Assembly: GCF_041102575.1 (NCBI RefSeq) | Contig: NZ_JBGCUE010000004.1 | Coordinates: 1 to 64,000, forward strand | Length of the DNA: 64,000 bases | From: Tenuifilum sp. 4138str | GTDB taxonomy: Bacteria; Bacteroidota; Bacteroidia; Bacteroidales; Tenuifilaceae | Direction: 5' to 3' | Shown here: positions 1-9,677 of the stretch, piece by piece | How positions within the stretch are numbered: the first letter of the stretch is position 1 | How the letters are laid out: each line of letters opens with the position of its first letter | Position numbers and translations under genes: made by a program | Notes under the pieces: generated by a model | The model's database searches: none | Told to the model about the DNA's origin: nothing | What the model saw: only the letters and a program-made list of their open reading frames with translations

Positions 1-545
1 CTTTGTCATGCTGAGCGCTGCCGAAGCATCTCTTTGTTCCTTCATCCCCTTTTATTGTTTTTTCGGAAATCGCTCTTAGCCATGCCTTTCTGTTGCGATG
101 CAATGCTTCGCTCTTGCTCTTTGGTAAATGCAATCCGTGCATCGCTATACTTGTGGGAGTAGGTATGGAGTTACAAATGTTTAGCCCCTACAGGGCTGTT
201 CTCTACACCTGAGAGAGATTCCTCGACTAGTTCGGAATGACAATACCCCTTGCATCTTTGCTCCCTTTGTCATGCTGAGCGCTGCCGAAGCATCTCTTTG
301 TTCCTTCATCCCCTTTTATTGTTTTTTCGGAAATCGCTCTTTGCATTGCCTTTTTGTTGCGATGCAACGATTCACCCTTGCTCTTTTGAATGCCATTACG
401 TGCATCGCTATACATATGGGAGTAGGCATGGTGTTACAAATGTTTAGCACCTACGGGGCTGGAAACGGCGTTCGTTGTTCGTTGTTCGTGTATCGTTGTT
501 CGTGAATGCCAATCTGTGTAACACCGTGTTACACCGTGTAACCCT
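1..545 (+). repeat. Two tandem copies of a modular intergenic repeat
   Basis: Two head-to-tail copies start at 1 and 265. Both open with CTTTGTCATGCTGAGCG and stay nearly identical for about 80 bases. They then share a degenerate middle with words such as TTGCGATGCAA and GTGCATCGCTATAC, and the tail ACAAATGTTTAGC. Copy 1 carries an extra inserted module at about 200-243 (GAGAGAGATTCCTCGACTAG). Copy 2 continues into a TTCGTTG heptad run and a GTGTAACACCGTG-type module. The same unit recurs near 22.0 kb and, inverted, near 8.8-9.3 kb. Short open frames inside it differ between copies and do not look like genes. Confidence 0.85.
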
Positions 546-1045
546 GTGATACCAGTTTAGTTGATGGTTGATGGTTGATAATTGATGGTTTAAGAAACCA
601 CCTTCAATTAAGAATCTGAAATCTGAAATCTGAAATTTTTATTCTTTATCCTTTAACCTTGAACTTTGAACCTTAAACCTTGAACCTTTATCCTTTATCC
701 TTTAACCTTTATCCTTAACACCCCTCTGCACTCTGTACACTACACACTCAATAAAAAGAAAATACAACTACAAAAACCTGCTCAATATAGAATAAACCAC
801 CAAACAAATATTAAAAACTAAAATTTCCGCAAACGATTCCAACATTTTTATTGACAACCCCCAAAAATAACTGTAACTTAACACCCCTTTTCAATCTTTT
901 TTTTAACCTTTGCTCATTGATAGTTGATGGTTGATAGTTGATGGTTTAAGAAACCACCTTTAATCATGAATCTGAAATCTGAAATCTGAAATCTGAAATT
1001 TTTATCCTTAAACCTTAAACCTTGAACTTTGAACCTTAAACCTTA
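546..1045. repeat. Heptanucleotide-period simple repeats upstream of the giant gene
   Basis: The stretch contains runs built on 7-base words: GTTGATG/GTTGATA (about 553-590 and 917-950), AATCTGA (about 610-637 and 968-1000) and CCTTGAA/CCTTTAA/CCTTAAA (about 648-720 and 1010-1050). The block 553-640 is repeated almost exactly at 917-1003. Between the two lies an AT-rich stretch (760-910) with no gene. The region ends about 25 bases before the start codon at 1073, so it forms the leader or promoter area of that gene. Confidence 0.75.
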
Positions 1046-1072
1046 AACACGAAACACTAAACACTAAACTAT

Positions 1073-4000
1073 ATGCCTATGAAAACAAAAAATCTACTCA
1101 CAACCATGGCCCTTACGCTTACCCTGCTGCTCGCAGGTAAGGTCGGGTGGGGGCAAACAACAATCAATTTTGATACTGATGCAAATTGGATTCAAGATGG
1201 AACGACAGCATTAACTTCTTATGCAAACCACGCCTATCAAGAATCTGGAGTACTAGTTCAAGGAACAAATGTATTGAGAAATACTACTAGCGCTCAAGAT
1301 GGTTTTCCGGGAGCATTAGGTACTTATTCAATGAGAATTGGAAACACTGCATCATCAAAAGTTGTGATTACTGTATCATCAGGTGGTGTTGCTACGTTTT
1401 CAATAAAGGTAAGAAGGTGGGATGGTTCACCTATGCCTAACTATACTGTTAAGTATTCAGTTGATGGTGGTACAAATTGGACTAGCCTCGTAAGTATAGA
1501 TGGAACATTACTTACTGATAGTGATTTTAAAACATATAATGGCACTATTAATAGTGCAGCAAACAATATTAAAATTGAGATTGCAAATACTGGAACCACT
1601 GAAAGAATTATGATAGACGATTTTTCATGGTTCGGTTTTACTGACACCCAGGCTCCCCAAGCAACCTTCAACCCTTTAGATGCAGCAACAAATATTGAAC
1701 CTAATGTTACACCTACTATTACCTTTGACGAAGCCATCCGAAATATTGATGATAGCGAAATAACCGATGCCAATGTTGCATTGTTACTTACACTGAAGGA
1801 AACCGATGCTTCAGGAGCCGATGTTCCTTTTACTGCAACAATTAGTGCCGATAAAAAGGTAATAACCATTACTCCAAGTTCACTACTTGGTTTCAACCAG
1901 GTTTATTACTTGGCCATTGCGCCAGTTGAGGATGAATCGAACAATGCTACTAGTGTTCAAAGCATTACTTTTACTACTCGTACTGCTAGCACCGATGCAA
2001 CAGTTTCATCGGTGGTATACACTGTTGATAATGTAGCCGAAACCATAACCAACGTACCCTCAAGCGAAACGCTTGCAACATTCAAATCAAACATCACTCC
2101 CGCAGCCGGTGCTACATTTGAGGTTTACGAGTCCGATGGTTCAACTGTAGCCACCGATTTACAAACCGGTTACAAGCTTACATGTACAGCAGAGGATGGA
2201 ACTACAAAGAAAACATACATCATAACCCTTAACACTGCTGCCAGCAACGATGCTACCGTTAGCTCAACAGTATATACTGTTGATAATGTAGCCGAAACCA
2301 TCACTAACGTTCCATGGAACGAAACCCTAGCAACATTCAAATCAAACATTACACCTGCAGCTGGTGCAACCTTTGAGGTTTACGAGTCCGATGGCACCAC
2401 AGTTGCAACCGACCTCCAGTCCGGTTATAAGCTTACCTGTACAGCAGAGGATGGTACTACCACAAAAACATACACTATTACCTTAAACGCCCATATTACC
2501 GTTACCTCCCCCAACGGCGGTGAAACATTCTTTGCCGGTGACCAGGTAACCATTACCTGGACCTCGGCCAATATGGATTCCGAAACCCTTAAGTACGAGG
2601 CCTACGTTAGGCAGGGTCTTACCACCAACTGGGCCTGGGTGGAGGAAGTAACTGATTTACCCAATACCGGTTCGCTTGATTTCACCATCCCTGCCGATGC
2701 CACATACGGCACCCAGTACAAGATTCGCCTTACCGGCAACACCAGCGGCGCTACCGATGAGAGCGATGCTGCATTCACTATAATTGCTACACCTACTATT
2801 TATGACATTCAGAGCAATAACACTTCTGGAGCCAGCAACTGGGCTGACGATAGCGTTCGCATTGGTGGTATAGTAACCGCTGTTACCTCAAATGCTAAAA
2901 ACTACTACTTACAGGCAGGTACAGGCCCTTGGAGTGGCATTTATGTTTACTACAATACAACTCACACCTACCAGGTAGGCGATAGCTTAACCGTAGTTGG
3001 AAAGGTAGTTGAGTACAATAACCTTACCGAGTTAACCACCAGTAAGGCTGCAACCGTTGTAAACACTGGAAACGCACTACCTGCAGTTACATCGCTTACC
3101 ACTTCGGCGGCTAACTCCGAGGACTACGAGAGTGTTCTTATTAAGGTAACCGGTGCAACCTGCGAAAGCGGAAGCAGCGGTAACTATACCGTAAACGATG
3201 GCTCTGGCGCGCTTGTTGTTTATAAGAGCATTTACACAGGGCTTACCCTTGAAATAGGCCGTAAGTACGATATTACCGGTGTAATGGGTTGGTTCAACTC
3301 ATCGAGCTTGTACCAGCTGTACCCCCGCAGCGCCGATGATATATACCTTTACGGTAACGATGCCACCCTATCGGACCTCAAGGTGGACGGCGTAACCGTA
3401 ACCGGATTCGATCCCGCAACCCTAACCTACGATGTGGAGCTACCCTATGGTACCACAACCGTTCCAACCGTAACCTACACCCTGAACGATGCCAAGGCTA
3501 CAGCCATCAAGACCGATGCAGCTGCGCTTCCGGGCTCAACCACCGTTGCAGTTACCGCTGAGGATGGCCTGGTTAGCCAAACCTATACCATTAACTTTAC
3601 CATTGCAGCACCCAACACCGAGGCTAACATCCTAACCTATACCGTGGCAGGTGTTAATGCTACCATTGATAATGGTACCCACACCATTACCGCCACCGTT
3701 CCGTACACCACCGATATCACCAACCTGGTAGCCACCTTTACCCTATCCGATGGCGCTACTGCTAAGGTGGGAGCAGTGGATCAGGTTAGCGGCGTTACCG
3801 CCAACGACTTCACCAGCCCGGTTACCTATACCGTTACCGCTCAGAATGGTACAACAACCCAGGATTGGGTGGTAACCATTACTAAGGCTGCCGAACCCAA
3901 CCACGAGGCCAATATCACCGCTTACAGCATCAATGGTGTTGACGGTGTTATCAACTCAGGCGACTACACCATTAGCGTAACGCTGCCCTACGGCACCGAT

Positions 4001-7000
4001 GTAACCAACCTGGTTGCCACATTTACCCTCTCAACCAATGCCACCGCCAAGGTGGGTGGTGTCGATCAGGTGAGCGGCACAACCCCTAACGACTTTACCA
4101 ACCCCGTTACCTATACCGTAACCGCTGAGGATGGAACCAGCACTCAGGATTGGGTTGTAACAGTAACCGTTACCCCTGCCAGCAGCGCAAAGGACATAAC
4201 CTCGTTCACCATAAGCGGACAGGTATCGTCAACCATTGATGCCGTTGTCGGTACCGTAGCAGTGGTTATGCCCTACGGCACTAACGTTACTGCACTAACC
4301 CCAACCATTGAGGTATCGCAGTTCGCAACCATCGATCCCGCCAGCGGCGTGGCTCAGGACTTCACTAACCCTGTTACCTACACAGTAACCGCTCAGGATA
4401 ACAGCACAAAGGCTTGGATAGTAACTGTAACGGTTCAGCCTGCCAGCAATGACGCAACAGTTAGCTCAACCGTTTACACCGTAAGCAATGTTGATGGTAC
4501 TATTACTAATGTGCCATACAATGCCACACTTGCAACCTTTAAGTCAAATATCACACCTGCTGCCGGTGCAACCTTTGAGGTTTACCAAAGCGATGGCACA
4601 ACCGTAGCTACCGACCTTCAAACCGGTTACAAACTGATTTGTACAGCTCAGGATGGTACTACCACAAAGACCTACACAATTACTTTAAACCCTGCTCCTG
4701 CAACTCCAATAGTTTACGAACCATTTGATTATACTGTTGGTACTGCACTACAAGGACAGGGTGGATGGACTGCAATTAATTCTGGAGATGATCTTTTAAT
4801 TGCTACTGGTAATCTTTCCTATCCCGATCTGGCTCCGTCAACCGGTAATAAGCTATCGTTTGCTGGTGGTGGTATAGATGCGTATAAAGAATTTAACGCC
4901 AGCGGAATCACTTCAGGAAAAGTTTACTACTCATTTATCCTTAAAGTGACCGATTTAACTGCTGCAACCGAAGTAAATGGTGGATATTTTATAGGTTTTG
5001 CCTATGACAATACTAACTTTGGTGCAACTGTTTGGACTAAACGTGTTGATGATAATAGCTACCAGATTGGTATTAACAGCAGAACCAACACAGCAAATAC
5101 TGTGTTCACATCAAGTAGCTACGCTAAGGATGCAGAGGTATTCATTGTAGCATCGTATGAAGTAGTCGATGGTACTGGAAACGACGTAGCCAAAATATGG
5201 ATTAATCCTGCTCCACAAGATTTTGGTGCCGCCAATGAGCCTGCATCAACTCTAAGCATTACCAATACAGGCGGAACTGATCTTACATCAGTGAAGAGAA
5301 TTTTCATACGTCAGGATTCCGATACTGAGACACCTGCAATTGAACTCGATGAACTTAGAATTGGTGATACCTGGGCACAGGTTACACCAGCGGGAGCTCT
5401 TAGCAACGACGCCACCGTTACCTCAACGGTTTACACCGTTGACAGCAATGCCGGAACCATTACCAACGTTCCGCAAACCGAAACGCTGGCTAACTTTAAG
5501 GCTAACATCACTCCTGCAGCAGGTGCTACCTTTGAGGTTTACCAGGCCGACGGCACCACCGTTGCCACCGATCTGCAAACCGGCTACAAGCTGATCTGTA
5601 CCGCCGAGGATGGAGTAACCAAGAAAACCTACACCATTACCCTGAACACCACCCTGAGCAGCGAGAAGGCTATTCTCAGCTACAGTATCAACGGTGTTAA
5701 CGGTACAATTGATCCAGTTAACCACACCGTAACCCTTACCTTACCCTACGGCACCGATAGGAGCAACCTGGTTGCTACATTTACCCTATCAGCTGCTGCT
5801 ACCGCTAAGGTTGGTGCAACCGTTCAGGTGAGCGGAACTACTTCCAACGACTTTACCAGCCCCGTAACCTACACCGTAACTGCCGAGGATGGTTCAACAC
5901 AGGATTGGGTGGTAACCGTTAACCTAGCCGCTGCAAGCACTGAGAAGGATATCCTTACCTTCACCATTGCCGGTCAGGTATCGTCAACCATTGACGCTGT
6001 TGCTGGAACTGTAACCGTGGTTATGCCATTTGGCACCAACGTTACCAGCTTAACCCCAACCATTACCATATCGCAGTACGCTACCATCGACCCCGCCAGC
6101 GGCGTGGCTCAGGACTTCACTAACCCTGTTACCTACACAGTAACCGCTCAGGATAACAGCACCAAGACCTGGACTGTAACCGTTACCGTTCAGGATATTC
6201 CATTAACTAAGATTTACAGCATCCAGTACACCACCGATGCTAGCGGCGATTCACCGCTCAAGCTACAGCAGGTTCGTACCAAGGGTGTTGTAACTGCCGT
6301 TAAAACGGGTTCAACTTCCTTCAACATGTGGTTGCAGGATAGCGCTAAAGCCTGGAATGGAGTGTATGTTTACGGCGTAAACAACTCCCTTGGAACAATT
6401 GCTCAGGGCGATAGCGTTGAAGTTATTGGTACTGTTGATGAGTACAATAACCTTACCGAGATTAAGAGCGTAAGCTATCTGAACAAGATTAATAGCGGTA
6501 ACACACTGCCAACCCCTGTTGATGTAACGCCTGCACAGGCAGCCAGCGAGGCATACGAGGGGGTTCTGGTTAAGCTCAACAACGTAGAGTGTACCGTAGC
6601 CGATGCAGGATATGGCGAGTTTACCGTTAGCGATGGAACAAACACCATTAATGTTGACGACTTCCTGTACAAGTATACCCCAACACAGGGTGCACGTTAC
6701 AACATCACCGGTGTAATTGATTACAGCTTTGGTGCATTCAAGCTTCTGCCACGCAGCGCCAGCGATGTGGAAAGCGCCCAGGTTAAGTACACCGTTACCT
6801 TCACCGTTAAACGTTCCGATGGAACAACAGCAGTTGATGGCGCTACCATCACAGTTACCGGTCAAGGCAATGTAACCACCGATGCTAGCGGAGTTGCCAC
6901 CATGCAGTTGCCCGATGGCAACTACAGCTACGTGGTTGTTAAGGACGGATTTGATACCAAGAACGGTAACTTCACTGTAAATGGTGCAGATCTTGCTGTT

Positions 7001-7270
7001 AACATCACCCTGATACAAACCGGTATACCTGCTAACCCCATTGCTAAGCTAAGTGTTTACCCCAACCCGTTCACTGATCGTATCTACTTCACCGGAGCTG
7101 AGGTTACCCGTGTAACCATTACCTCGGTAATTGGTCAGGTAGTAATGGATCGTCAGGTTGAGAATACTGAATCGGTTGATGTTAGCTCACTTGACCGCGG
7201 TATTTACCTGGTACGCTTCTACAATAGCAAGGGCGAATCGGTACTACGCAAGCTTGTAAAAGAGGAATAA
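1073..7270 (+). CDS. Giant T9SS-secreted multidomain protein (2065 aa)
   Basis: This is a predicted secreted or surface protein. A signal peptide ends near residue 27 (GWGQ). The ATG at 1079 is an equally good start. The order is: lectin-like domain (about 30-185), Big_5-type Ig domain (190-300), two 85-residue DATVSS repeats (306-390, 391-475), an Ig-like domain with SPNGGETF, and an OB-fold-like domain (576-757). Then come three 94-residue DUF5018-like repeats (from 850, 945 and 1039), a third DATVSS repeat (1125), a concanavalin-like domain (about 1210-1440), a fourth DATVSS repeat (1444), two more DUF5018-like repeats (1531, 1624), a second OB-fold-like domain (1713-1895) and a carboxypeptidase-regulatory-like domain. 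A typical type A T9SS sorting domain (LSVYPNPFTDRIY to the end) closes it. No catalytic domain was recognised, so an adhesin or scaffold role is an inference. A terminator follows directly. Confidence 0.9.
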   Translation: MPMKTKNLLTTMALTLTLLLAGKVGWGQTTINFDTDANWIQDGTTALTSYANHAYQESGVLVQGTNVLRNTTSAQDGFPGALGTYSMRIGNTASSKVVITVSSGGVATFSIKVRRWDGSPMPNYTVKYSVDGGTNWTSLVSIDGTLLTDSDFKTYNGTINSAANNIKIEIANTGTTERIMIDDFSWFGFTDTQAPQATFNPLDAATNIEPNVTPTITFDEAIRNIDDSEITDANVALLLTLKETDASGADVPFTATISADKKVITITPSSLLGFNQVYYLAIAPVEDESNNATSVQSITFTTRTASTDATVSSVVYTVDNVAETITNVPSSETLATFKSNITPAAGATFEVYESDGSTVATDLQTGYKLTCTAEDGTTKKTYIITLNTAASNDATVSSTVYTVDNVAETITNVPWNETLATFKSNITPAAGATFEVYESDGTTVATDLQSGYKLTCTAEDGTTTKTYTITLNAHITVTSPNGGETFFAGDQVTITWTSANMDSETLKYEAYVRQGLTTNWAWVEEVTDLPNTGSLDFTIPADATYGTQYKIRLTGNTSGATDESDAAFTIIATPTIYDIQSNNTSGASNWADDSVRIGGIVTAVTSNAKNYYLQAGTGPWSGIYVYYNTTHTYQVGDSLTVVGKVVEYNNLTELTTSKAATVVNTGNALPAVTSLTTSAANSEDYESVLIKVTGATCESGSSGNYTVNDGSGALVVYKSIYTGLTLEIGRKYDITGVMGWFNSSSLYQLYPRSADDIYLYGNDATLSDLKVDGVTVTGFDPATLTYDVELPYGTTTVPTVTYTLNDAKATAIKTDAAALPGSTTVAVTAEDGLVSQTYTINFTIAAPNTEANILTYTVAGVNATIDNGTHTITATVPYTTDITNLVATFTLSDGATAKVGAVDQVSGVTANDFTSPVTYTVTAQNGTTTQDWVVTITKAAEPNHEANITAYSINGVDGVINSGDYTISVTLPYGTDVTNLVATFTLSTNATAKVGGVDQVSGTTPNDFTNPVTYTVTAEDGTSTQDWVVTVTVTPASSAKDITSFTISGQVSSTIDAVVGTVAVVMPYGTNVTALTPTIEVSQFATIDPASGVAQDFTNPVTYTVTAQDNSTKAWIVTVTVQPASNDATVSSTVYTVSNVDGTITNVPYNATLATFKSNITPAAGATFEVYQSDGTTVATDLQTGYKLICTAQDGTTTKTYTITLNPAPATPIVYEPFDYTVGTALQGQGGWTAINSGDDLLIATGNLSYPDLAPSTGNKLSFAGGGIDAYKEFNASGITSGKVYYSFILKVTDLTAATEVNGGYFIGFAYDNTNFGATVWTKRVDDNSYQIGINSRTNTANTVFTSSSYAKDAEVFIVASYEVVDGTGNDVAKIWINPAPQDFGAANEPASTLSITNTGGTDLTSVKRIFIRQDSDTETPAIELDELRIGDTWAQVTPAGALSNDATVTSTVYTVDSNAGTITNVPQTETLANFKANITPAAGATFEVYQADGTTVATDLQTGYKLICTAEDGVTKKTYTITLNTTLSSEKAILSYSINGVNGTIDPVNHTVTLTLPYGTDRSNLVATFTLSAAATAKVGATVQVSGTTSNDFTSPVTYTVTAEDGSTQDWVVTVNLAAASTEKDILTFTIAGQVSSTIDAVAGTVTVVMPFGTNVTSLTPTITISQYATIDPASGVAQDFTNPVTYTVTAQDNSTKTWTVTVTVQDIPLTKIYSIQYTTDASGDSPLKLQQVRTKGVVTAVKTGSTSFNMWLQDSAKAWNGVYVYGVNNSLGTIAQGDSVEVIGTVDEYNNLTEIKSVSYLNKINSGNTLPTPVDVTPAQAASEAYEGVLVKLNNVECTVADAGYGEFTVSDGTNTINVDDFLYKYTPTQGARYNITGVIDYSFGAFKLLPRSASDVESAQVKYTVTFTVKRSDGTTAVDGATITVTGQGNVTTDASGVATMQLPDGNYSYVVVKDGFDTKNGNFTVNGADLAVNITLIQTGIPANPIAKLSVYPNPFTDRIYFTGAEVTRVTITSVIGQVVMDRQVENTESVDVSSLDRGIYLVRFYNSKGESVLRKLVKEE

Positions 7271-7290
7271 CATTCCCATTGCAATAAAAC

Positions 7291-7322
7291 GAAAGAACCC
7301 CGCTAATGCGGGGTTTCTTTTT
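7291..7322 (+). terminator. Rho-independent terminator after the giant T9SS gene
   Basis: The stem AAAGAACCCCGC pairs with GCGGGGTTTCTTT around a TAAT loop, and a T-rich tail follows. It starts 21 bases after the stop codon at 7270. Confidence 0.85.
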
Positions 7323-7324
7323 GG

Positions 7325-7500
7325 TTGTTGGTTTATAGTTGACGGTTGACGGCTGATGGTTGATAGTTGATAGTTGATAGTTGATAGTTGATGGTTAACG
7401 GAACAGGCTCTTAACCCCTGAACTTTAAACTTCAACCCTTGAACCTCAAACCTCATACCTTGAACCTTAAACCTTGAACTTTAAACCTTAAACTTGAACC
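7325..7500. repeat. Heptad simple repeats between convergent genes
   Basis: Five or more near-perfect GTTGATA/GTTGATG heptads lie at about 7357-7395. They are followed by CCTTGAA/CCTTAAA-type heptads at about 7434-7500. These are the same two word families found upstream of 1073. They fill the gap between the terminator and the stop of the convergent dehydrogenase gene. Confidence 0.75.
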
Positions 7501-7503
7501 TTT

Positions 7504-8607
7504 TTACTCAAAGCTGGGCAAAAACTCGTTCAGCCCGTACTCCTTGCAAATTCCCTGAAACTCCTTAAGGAGTTCGTCGCCAAAAGGAACGCCTTTATCC
7601 TTACGGGTTTTCCAAACCTCATACTCTTTTTCGCCAGCGGTATAAATACGGGGTTGTCCCGGCATCTTTTTCGATGCCCTTAGCTCACGTAGGATATTCC
7701 CGGTAGTCCGCTTAAAATCATCAACCTCAGTAAACGCGCTAATATCAATAGCAATAAAGAAATGACCCAGGTTGTATGGAACCTTTTTGCCATCCTTAAA
7801 GCCGGTGAGCATTTTCAGGTAAGCTCCCTGCTGTAGCGCTGCAGAAAGTATTTCCACAACAGTGGCATAACCATATCCCTTGTAACCTGCGGTTTCCTCA
7901 CCTATACCTCCAAGTGGCGTTAATGCAGCTTTGCCGCTAGTTAAATCGACGAGTACCTCCTTGGGATCGGTTTTGCTTTCGCCATTCTCGTCAATCACCC
8001 AACCCTTAGGCAATATTTTACCTTCCCTTTCGTAGAGCTCAATTTTACCCCGCTGGGTAATTGATGTGGCGCAATCCAGAAGGAAGGGGAAAGGCTCATC
8101 GGTAGGCATTCCGAATGTTAATGGGTTTGTGCCTAACATATTCTCCACACCAAAGGTAGGTGCTATTGATGGGCGAGCATTGGTTCCGGTAATACCAATC
8201 AGATTCTCCTTTACTGCCATTAAAGCGTAATAGCCTGCAAAACCGTAGTGAGTTGAGTTACGTACGGCAACCATTCCCATTCCAAGCTTTTTGGCTTTCT
8301 CAATTGCCATTTTCATGGCATTGTAGCCAATTACATGCCCCATGCCATTCTGGCCATCAATTACGGCAGTGGTTGGGCCCTCCTTTACAATTTGATAGTT
8401 GGTAACGGGGTTTAGAATACCGTCCTTTATTCGATCGAGGTAAATGGGTTTTAGCCTGTTTACACCGTGTGAATCGAACCCAAGCTTATCGGCCTGAATT
8501 AAAACATCGGTTACAATTTTTGCATCGTTTTCAGGTATTCCGGCTTTAACCAGTACACTAACCATGAAGTTTTCAATAACTTCAAAGGGAATAAATTTTT
8601 GCGCCAT
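7504..8607 (-). CDS. Ldh family (malate/L-lactate dehydrogenase type 2) oxidoreductase
   Basis: This is a 367-residue NAD(P)-dependent 2-hydroxyacid dehydrogenase of the LDH_2 family (YlbC/YiaK/ComC type), which is unrelated in fold to classical LDH. Family hallmarks are visible: the N-terminal DSHGVNRL motif (about residues 45-52), the RNSTHYGFAGYY segment (about 115-126) and the GTNPLTFGMP segment. The length is typical. Substrates in this family include malate, lactate, ureidoglycolate and diketogulonate, and the sequence alone does not settle which applies. It is monocistronic, convergent with the giant T9SS gene and preceded by a good promoter. Confidence 0.9.
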   Translation of the reverse strand: MAQKFIPFEVIENFMVSVLVKAGIPENDAKIVTDVLIQADKLGFDSHGVNRLKPIYLDRIKDGILNPVTNYQIVKEGPTTAVIDGQNGMGHVIGYNAMKMAIEKAKKLGMGMVAVRNSTHYGFAGYYALMAVKENLIGITGTNARPSIAPTFGVENMLGTNPLTFGMPTDEPFPFLLDCATSITQRGKIELYEREGKILPKGWVIDENGESKTDPKEVLVDLTSGKAALTPLGGIGEETAGYKGYGYATVVEILSAALQQGAYLKMLTGFKDGKKVPYNLGHFFIAIDISAFTEVDDFKRTTGNILRELRASKKMPGQPRIYTAGEKEYEVWKTRKDKGVPFGDELLKEFQGICKEYGLNEFLPSFE

Positions 8608-8636
8608 AGGTTTTAGTTTTTTTGCTTTTCAGAACC

Positions 8637-8668
8637 CAAAATTACGGAAATTAAATTCCTGCCACAAA
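8637..8668 (-). promoter_or_regulatory. Promoter of the Ldh-family gene
   Basis: On the minus strand TTTG (8665-8668) and TAATTTTG (8637-8644) are separated by 20 bases. This matches the Bacteroidota primary-sigma consensus TTTG-N19-TAnnTTTG. The start codon lies about 30 bases downstream. Confidence 0.6.
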
Positions 8669-8747
8669 ACAAAAATTTCCTTCTCTCATCCTTAGCCCCG
8701 TGTATCAGGATAAACTACGTCAAGGAATCACTTTAAAAAAGAGTTGA

Positions 8748-9345
8748 AGGTACAAAGAGATGCTTCGACTAGCTCAGCATGACAATAGTTTCACGAACAA
8801 CGATTCACGAACAACGAACAACGCTTCCTGCCCCGTAGGGGCTAAACATTTGTAACTCCATGCCTACTCCCACAAGTATAGCGATGCACACAGTGCATAT
8901 ACCAATGAGCAAGGGTAAAACGTTGCATCGCATAGGGAAAGCATTGCAAAGAACGATTATCGGAAAACAATCAAAAGGGATAAAGGGAATGAAAGTACAA
9001 AGAGATGCTTCGGCGAGCTCAGCATGACAAAGGGCGTAAGGATTCTAGGAGTATTGTGATTCCGAGCTAGTCGAGGAATCTCTCTCAGGTATAGCGAACA
9101 GCCATGTAGGGGCAGCATATCAGTTAAGCCCAGGGTTTTAACCCTGGGTATTGTGGTTTCAAGATATTAGGCGATGCACACAGTGCATATACCAATGAGC
9201 AAGGGTAAAACGTTGCATCGCATAGGGAAAGCATTGCAAAGAAAGATTATCGGAAAACCAATCAAAAGGGATAAAGGGAATGAATGTACAAAGAGATGCT
9301 TCGGCGAGCTCAGCATGACATAAGGGTTAAATTCTCTTCTGCTTA
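8748..9345 (-). repeat. Two inverted copies of the modular intergenic repeat
   Basis: This is the same element as at 1-545, here on the minus strand. The segments 8881-9033 and 9171-9326 are near-identical (about 153 and 156 bases, only a few differences), so this is a recent local duplication. Each ends with AGAGATGCTTCGGCGAGCTC followed by AGCATGACA. A third copy of that end module sits at 8758-8782. The module GAGGAATCTCTCTCAGG at 9074-9090 corresponds to the inserted module in the copy at position 1. The segment 8790-8822 carries the TTCGTTG-type heptads in inverse form. Confidence 0.85.
9129..9148. repeat. Perfect 9-bp hairpin inside the repeat block
   Basis: CCCAGGGTT and AACCCTGGG face each other across a two-base loop. 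The hairpin separates the two duplicated repeat copies. It lacks a T-run and has no gene immediately upstream, so it does not look like a terminator. Confidence 0.6.
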
Positions 9346-9480
9346 CAACCAACAGCTGTCAACTATCAACTAAATCATCTGCGTTCCATCTCAGTTCACG
9401 AGCAACGATTAACGAACAACGAACAACTCCCCATATCATCCTGAACCCTTCGAAAGACCTTCCTAACCGTTCGGCATTGA
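9346..9480 (-). repeat. Repeat-derived heptads next to tRNA-Leu
   Basis: The sequence has TCAACTATCAACTA and CGAACAACGAACAAC words, the inverse forms of the GTTGATA and TTCGTTG heptads seen elsewhere in the window. It is non-coding filler between the repeat block and the tRNA terminator. Confidence 0.55.
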
Positions 9481-9497
9481 ACCCGATACTGGAAATG

Positions 9498-9524
9498 AAA
9501 AAAGCCCCGAATGATTCGAGGCTT
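9498..9524 (-). terminator. Terminator of tRNA-Leu
   Basis: On the minus strand AAAGCCTCGAA pairs with TTCGGGGCTTT (11 bp, one G-T pair) around a TCA loop, followed by T residues. It begins directly after the encoded CCA of the tRNA. Confidence 0.85.
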
Positions 9525-9611
9525 TGGTACCCGGGGCCGGGGTCGAACCGGCATGGTATTGCTACCACTGGTGTTTGAGACCAGCGCGTCTACCAATTCC
9601 GCCACCCGGGC
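9525..9611 (-). tRNA. tRNA-Leu (anticodon CAA)
   Basis: The minus strand reads GCCCGGGTGGCGG at the 5' end, a D-arm with TTGGTAGACG, and the anticodon stem CTGGT/ACCAG enclosing CTCAAAC, so the anticodon is CAA, decoding UUG. A long class II variable arm with a GGTA/TACC stem follows. The T-arm has GGTTCGACC, and the acceptor strand CCCGGGT is followed by A and an encoded CCA. The long variable arm together with the CAA anticodon makes leucine certain. It lies downstream of dxs with its own promoter and terminator. Confidence 0.95.
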
Positions 9612-9628
9612 GCTGTAGAAAATCGGTG

Positions 9629-9659
9629 CGAAGATAATAAGTTTATTTAATTTGTCAAA
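9629..9659 (-). promoter_or_regulatory. Promoter of tRNA-Leu
   Basis: On the minus strand TTTG (9656-9659) and TATCTTCG (9629-9636) are separated by exactly 19 bases, one mismatch from TAnnTTTG. The tRNA 5' end is 18 bases further on. Confidence 0.6.
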
Positions 9660-9677
9660 ACAGTTTTGGGCAATATC

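Noticed and set aside
227-505. Short open frames of 60-80 residues in the repeat region at the left end
   Set aside because: They lie in the modular repeat, differ in frame between copies, and have low-complexity translations.
546-1045. CRISPR-like array suggested by regular short repeats
   Set aside because: The units are seven bases long with no spacers and no cas genes; they are simple heptad repeats.
5423-7018. Long antisense open frames (such as 6311-7018 and 5423-5725 on the minus strand) within the giant T9SS gene
   Set aside because: They are by-products of the repetitive Thr/Val/Ala-rich coding sequence of the plus-strand gene; they have no signal, motif or start context of their own.
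9129-9148. Hairpin CCCAGGGTT/AACCCTGGG as a terminator
   Set aside because: No gene ends nearby and there is no T-run; it belongs to the repeat block.
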